From: a bacterium
GTDB taxonomy: Bacteria > Myxococcota_A > Bradymonadia > UBA7976 > UBA1532
Reading direction: 5' to 3'
Assembly (NCBI GenBank): GCA_030427205.1
Contig: JAUHXC010000003.1
Location: 310,001 to 374,000, forward strand
DNA length: 64,000 nt
Each line of letters starts with the position of its first letter. Position 1 is the stretch's first letter. A model generated the notes under the pieces. That model had not been told where the DNA came from, did not search any database, and saw nothing but the letters and a program-made list of their open reading frames with translations. The translations under genes were made by a program, and so were the position numbers. Below, piece after piece: positions 60,754 through 64,000 of this stretch.

Positions 60754-61476
60754 ATGCGCGCTCTTCGCCTTCTGCCCCACGCCCTGACCCTCGGCAACCT
60801 GATGGCCGGCACGCTGGCCATCGGCTTCATCATCGCCGGCCACCCGCTGTGGCACGCCGCGCTGCTGGTGGGCCTGGCCCTCGTCTGCGACCTCTTCGAC
60901 GGGCGCGCCGCGCGGGCCCTGGGCACCGACGCCGCCTTCGGCGCTCAGCTCGACTCGTTGTCCGACCTCGTCTCGTTCGGCGTGGCCCCGGCCCTCGCGC
61001 TGCACACCTGGAAGCTCGCCGAGCTGGGCCCCCTGGGCACCCTCGCCGCCGGCGCGCTGGTGGCCGCCGCCGCGACCCGCCTCGCCCGCTTCACCGTGGC
61101 CGCCGGCGACAAGCCGAAGGCCGCGCAGCCGAGCGGCCCGGCCCGGTTCAGCGGGCTGGCGGTGACCATCCCCGCCGCGATCGCCCTCGGCGCCACCGCC
61201 GCCGACCTGCCGCTGAGCCCGGCCGCCGCCGGCATCCTCGCGGTGGCGCTCGCCGGGCTGATGGTCAGCCGTATTCCGTATCGCAGCTTCAAGGACCGCT
61301 CGGCGCTGGTCGTCGTGGGGCCGGCGCTCGCGATCCTCGCGGTGGCCATCGTCGCGCTGCAGAGCCCGGTCGCCGGCTTCGGCTTCGCCTTTGCGCTCGG
61401 CGGCGCGGCCTACGCCCTCAGCGGGCCGGTCTCGGTCGTCAAGCGCCGCGCCCGCGCCCGCTTGCAGCACGCTTGA
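60754..61476 (+). CDS. pssA: CDP-diacylglycerol-serine O-phosphatidyltransferase
   Basis: 240 residues from an ATG at 60754 with AGGAG 7 nt upstream. DLFDGRAARALG with AAFGAQLDSLSD (46-71) is the CDP-alcohol phosphotransferase signature, and SLSDLVSFGVAPALAL is specific to phosphatidylserine synthases. Six to eight membrane helices follow. The N-terminus LRLLPHALTLGNLMAG is standard for the enzyme. It makes phosphatidylserine, precursor of phosphatidylethanolamine, in the inner membrane. A psd gene is not in the window. Confidence 0.94.
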   Translation: MRALRLLPHALTLGNLMAGTLAIGFIIAGHPLWHAALLVGLALVCDLFDGRAARALGTDAAFGAQLDSLSDLVSFGVAPALALHTWKLAELGPLGTLAAGALVAAAATRLARFTVAAGDKPKAAQPSGPARFSGLAVTIPAAIALGATAADLPLSPAAAGILAVALAGLMVSRIPYRSFKDRSALVVVGPALAILAVAIVALQSPVAGFGFAFALGGAAYALSGPVSVVKRRARARLQHA

Positions 61477-61494
61477 CCCGCCCGAGCGGGCGGC

Positions 61495-62328
61495 TCAGCC
61501 CAGCGACCATACCCGCACCCGCCCGTCGCCGGCGCCGCAGTACAGGCGCCCGCCATCCGCCGACCAGACGACGCCGAACAGGCCCTTGAGCCGGCTCTTG
61601 ATCGTGCCGACCGCCCGCCCCGTCTGCCGATCGAAGATGCGCACCTGATAGGCCATGCTCAACGCGACGCGCTCGCCGTCGGGGCTGATGCGCAGCGCCT
61701 GGGGCAAGGCCCCGTCGGCCGGAACCCGCCAGCTCGCGTCCCCCGTGGGCGACCACGCCCCGACCGTGCCGTCTTCGAAGACCGCGCAGGCCCCCGCGTC
61801 GTCGCTGTCGAGCGCCACCACCGCCGCCGTGCGCGCCCAGCGGCGGGTGCGACCGCCGACGGTGGGCATCCAGACCAGCCCGTCGGCGGCCCCGGCCACC
61901 ACGCCCTCGCCGAGCACCGTGAAGCAGCGGATATCGTCGTCGAGCCGCGGCAGGCGGCGCACCAGCTCGCCGGTCTGTGGATCGTGCACGCAGATGCGCC
62001 CGCGGCTCGAGTTGCCCACCAGCAGGCCGCCGGCCAGCCGGCCGTCGATGCGCCGGGTGATGGCGTACAGCGGGCGTCCCTCGACGGCGGTCCATACCCG
62101 CAGCGTGCGATCGCCGCCCACGCTGGCGATGCGCCCGTCGGCCACCTGCACGCCGCGTACGCCCTTGCCGTGGGCGTCGACCGCGGACAGCTCGATCCAA
62201 TGGGCCGGATCCCAACGGCGCAGGTGCCCGTCGGCGCCACCGGTGACGAGTGTACCGTCGGGCAGACGGTCGATGGCCGGCACCGCTCGTGAATCGGCGA
62301 CGAAGGTATGCAGCAATTCGGTCTTCAC
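61495..62328 (-). CDS. WD40-type beta-propeller protein
   Basis: 277 residues from a GTG at 62328 with GGGGAGC 5 nt upstream; a GTG at 62355 is less well placed. Blades such as LVTGGADGHLRRWDP, RIASVGGDRTLRVWT and RLYCGAGDGRVRVWSLG are WD40 repeats; about seven fit the length, giving a closed propeller. No signal peptide, so it is a cytosolic scaffold. Its partner is unknown. Confidence 0.88.
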   Translation of the reverse strand: MKTELLHTFVADSRAVPAIDRLPDGTLVTGGADGHLRRWDPAHWIELSAVDAHGKGVRGVQVADGRIASVGGDRTLRVWTAVEGRPLYAITRRIDGRLAGGLLVGNSSRGRICVHDPQTGELVRRLPRLDDDIRCFTVLGEGVVAGAADGLVWMPTVGGRTRRWARTAAVVALDSDDAGACAVFEDGTVGAWSPTGDASWRVPADGALPQALRISPDGERVALSMAYQVRIFDRQTGRAVGTIKSRLKGLFGVVWSADGGRLYCGAGDGRVRVWSLG

Positions 62329-62405
62329 ATGCGCTCCCCGTCGGGGGCTCCCCACCCCGACTCGATGACTAGGGATCGAGAGGGGTGAAGTGTCCTCTCG
62401 GAGCG

Positions 62406-63254
62406 TCAGATTTTCGGCGCCGAGGCCGGATCTTCGATCAAAGCCCGCACCTGCTCCAGGCTGCGCCCGGCGTAGAAGCCGTCGGCGATGCGCTCGTCGT
62501 AGGTGTACTTCAGGGTCATGCGCGCCCCGTCGGCTTCATGACGGATGCGGCCCATCACGCAGAAGATCGGGCATGTGCCCCACTCCCACAGGTGGTGGTA
62601 GGCCGCGTCGAGCCCCACCGAGCCCAGGTTGGCCACGAAGGCCGAACAGAACAGCGGATCGGGCTCGATCATCGCCCGCGGCAAGAGCCCCCAGCGGTCG
62701 AGGCGCTTGCCGGCCCAGATCACCGCTCGCAGCAGCGGGCCCGGCAGCCGCAGCAGCAGCGAGATCTCCTTCTCCGAGGCGCTGATCTCGCCCGCCCGGC
62801 CGGCGCGGACCGGCGGGTGTATGCCCGCGACGAAGGCCGCCAGCCCCGCGTCGGGCTCGAACGGCCGCTTGATGGTCATGATCGGCGCGTCGTCGGCGAA
62901 GGCCTTCTTGGCGCTGAACGACAGCCAGACGCCCCGGCGCTGCCACAGCTTGCCGCCGGCGGTGAAGCGGTTGAGCGTCGGCCGCTCGTGGAGCGTGCGC
63001 CCGATGGCCCACAGCACCACGTGGAAGAGGGTGATGCGGTCGGCGTCCGGTCCGCGCTCGGCGTTGAGCGCGTCGAGCCAGGCCAGCGCCCGGCCGACCT
63101 CGACCTCCTGGGCGTAGTAGACCAGCGACTCACCCCGGGTCGGGGTGATGTACTGCATCATGCGGCGCACGGCGCCGACGTCGCGGACGAGGGTGGCATC
63201 GGGGCGGCGACCGAACATGGCGCCGAGCATGACCCGCCCGCCGCGGCGGGTCAA
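62406..63254 (-). CDS. E2-type acyltransferase-fold protein lacking the catalytic histidine
   Basis: 282 residues from a TTG at 63254 that overlaps the stop of the upstream gene (TTGA); an ATG at 63230 is the alternative. The sequence follows the 2-oxoacid dehydrogenase E2/chloramphenicol acetyltransferase fold: RITLFHVVLWAIGRTL, FVANLGSVGLDAAYHHLWEW, MTLKYTYDERIADGFYAGR. In true E2 enzymes the last motif is DHRxxDG with catalytic His. Here it is DERIADG with Glu, and there is no lipoyl or binding domain, so standard acyl transfer is unlikely. Confidence 0.8.
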   Translation of the reverse strand: MTRRGGRVMLGAMFGRRPDATLVRDVGAVRRMMQYITPTRGESLVYYAQEVEVGRALAWLDALNAERGPDADRITLFHVVLWAIGRTLHERPTLNRFTAGGKLWQRRGVWLSFSAKKAFADDAPIMTIKRPFEPDAGLAAFVAGIHPPVRAGRAGEISASEKEISLLLRLPGPLLRAVIWAGKRLDRWGLLPRAMIEPDPLFCSAFVANLGSVGLDAAYHHLWEWGTCPIFCVMGRIRHEADGARMTLKYTYDERIADGFYAGRSLEQVRALIEDPASAPKI

Positions 63255-64000
63255 TGCGCGCCCCGCCCGCGCGGCGGGCGATCAGCGGGCGCGATTGCCA
63301 CCGGGCGGCGGCGGGCGATGCGGGTGCCGTCGCCGAGCTGGCCGTGGTCGTTCTCGCCCCAGCAGTAGAGCGCGCCGTGGGTATCGCCGCGCGCCCGGCC
63401 GACAATGGCGCACAGGTGATGCCGCCCGCCGTCCGCCGCGAGCACCGGACCGGGCAGCCCCTCGACCTTCGCCGGGCGGGTGCGGCTGGCGATCGTGCCG
63501 TCGCCGAGCTGACCGCCGTGGTTGTCGCCCCAGCACCACAGCGAGCCGTCCGCGCGGATGACGCAGGTGAAGTCCTGACCGTCGACCAGCAGCCGGGCGT
63601 CGTCGATGCCCGGCACGGGCAGCGCCAGCGGCATCTCGGTGGGCCCCAGCCGTCGATCGCGGGACAGGTCGCGGCGGATCTCGGGCGGCAGGTCGGCCCG
63701 CTCCCGGGGCGACGGCTGGCCGGTGGCGCCGTAGGTGGCCCGACCCCAGCAGCTCACCTGCCCCGACCGATGCAGCGCGCAGGTATGGTGGCTGCCGGCG
63801 GCCAGATCGACCACCGGGCCCATGCGATCGAGCAGCGGCGGGAACGCCATGCCGGCCAGCGACGCCGCGCCGGCCCGCACCGGCAGCGGGCGCTTCTCGT
63901 CGCCATCCACCCCCAGCTGGCCGGTGGGGTTGTCGCCCCAGCACCACGGCTGGCCCGCGCGATCGACCGCGCAGCCGTGCGCGTGCCCCACCGCCAGATC
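63251..64000 (-). CDS. RCC1-repeat beta-propeller protein (5' end outside window)
   Basis: The frame stays open to the right edge (64000), so the start is missing; a GTG at 63991 is only internal. RCC1-type blades are clear: HGCAVDRAGQPWCWGDNPTGQ, HHTCALHRSGQVSCWG, DFTCVIRADGSLWCWGDNHG, HHLCAIVGRARGD with LYCWGENDHGQLGDG. Each has the paired Cys/Trp pattern of secreted bacterial RCC1 proteins of this group, so disulfides between blades and an exported location are likely. Its stop overlaps the next start. Confidence 0.85.
   Translation of the reverse strand, partial: DLAVGHAHGCAVDRAGQPWCWGDNPTGQLGVDGDEKRPLPVRAGAASLAGMAFPPLLDRMGPVVDLAAGSHHTCALHRSGQVSCWGRATYGATGQPSPRERADLPPEIRRDLSRDRRLGPTEMPLALPVPGIDDARLLVDGQDFTCVIRADGSLWCWGDNHGGQLGDGTIASRTRPAKVEGLPGPVLAADGGRHHLCAIVGRARGDTHGALYCWGENDHGQLGDGTRIARRRPVAIAPADRPPRGRGAH

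Noticed and set aside
57427..61470. Minus-strand open frame of more than 1300 codons opposite the large lipoprotein and pssA
   Set aside because: It is composed almost only of Arg, Gly, Ala, Pro and Gln, lies antisense to two convincing genes, and arises from GC-rich third positions. No domain or ribosome site supports it.

Overview
The window is very GC-rich, with third codon positions almost always G or C. It is dense in lipoproteins, c-type cytochromes, cysteine-rich repeat proteins, TPR proteins, PPC/PEGA-like beta domains and a Hanks-type kinase with an N-terminal zinc ribbon. The best promoter (TTGACA, 17 nt, TAAGGT) resembles the myxobacterial vegetative type. Together this suggests a Gram-negative bacterium of the Myxococcota or a related deltaproteobacterial line (inference; no rRNA or other marker is present to place it). 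The housekeeping genes are acs, DUF177-rpmF-plsX, gluQ and pssA.

Layout. 0-3.3 kb: end of a TPR/membrane protein, then acetyl-CoA synthetase. 3.3-8.8 kb (minus): a 1471-residue polymorphic-toxin-like protein of the kind linked to extracellular contractile injection systems, with a C-terminal HNH-like tip, followed 7 nt later by a probable immunity gene. The tip and the immunity gene have looser codon use than the rest. 9-14.7 kb (minus): a proline-rich lipoprotein, then an outer-membrane beta-barrel and a secreted alpha/beta-hydrolase lipoprotein in one unit. 14.8-18.7 kb (minus): a Ser/Thr kinase and a cysteine-rich lipoprotein, both crossed by frameshifts. 18.8-23.2 kb (plus): two MauG-type dihaem lipoproteins. 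23.6-28.5 kb: a VOC protein, a heterodimeric ABC exporter and a METTL25-like methyltransferase. 28.6-32 kb (plus): an overlapping chain of AAA/OLD-like ATPase, PD-(D/E)XK-like small protein and CrtI-like oxidoreductase. 32-34.8 kb (minus): MATE transporter, lipoprotein, MazG-like pyrophosphohydrolase. 34.9-45.1 kb: a seven-haem/TPR cytochrome, a TPR protein coupled to a giant cysteine-rich lipoprotein, and a divergent collagen-like/beta-repeat surface protein. 45.3-49 kb: HEAT lipoprotein, the fatty-acid/ribosome cluster, a small cytochrome c. 49-57.5 kb: YciI-like protein, DUF5995 protein, two tandem ATP-grasp ligases, then a minus-strand run from an HExxH protein to gluQ. 57.6-64 kb: large lipoprotein, pssA, WD40-like protein, an E2-like acyltransferase and a truncated RCC1-repeat protein.

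Three items merit most attention. (1) The toxin/immunity pair, where codon use breaks exactly at the junction of delivery body and tip. (2) The ATPase/nuclease-like pair, whose ATPase carries a central segment of foreign codon use between host-like Walker A and Walker B lobes. (3) A 115-nt intergenic element present twice (45114-45228 and, inverted, 53131-53245), whose outer and inner stems are kept by compensatory changes, pointing to a conserved structured RNA or a palindromic mobile element.
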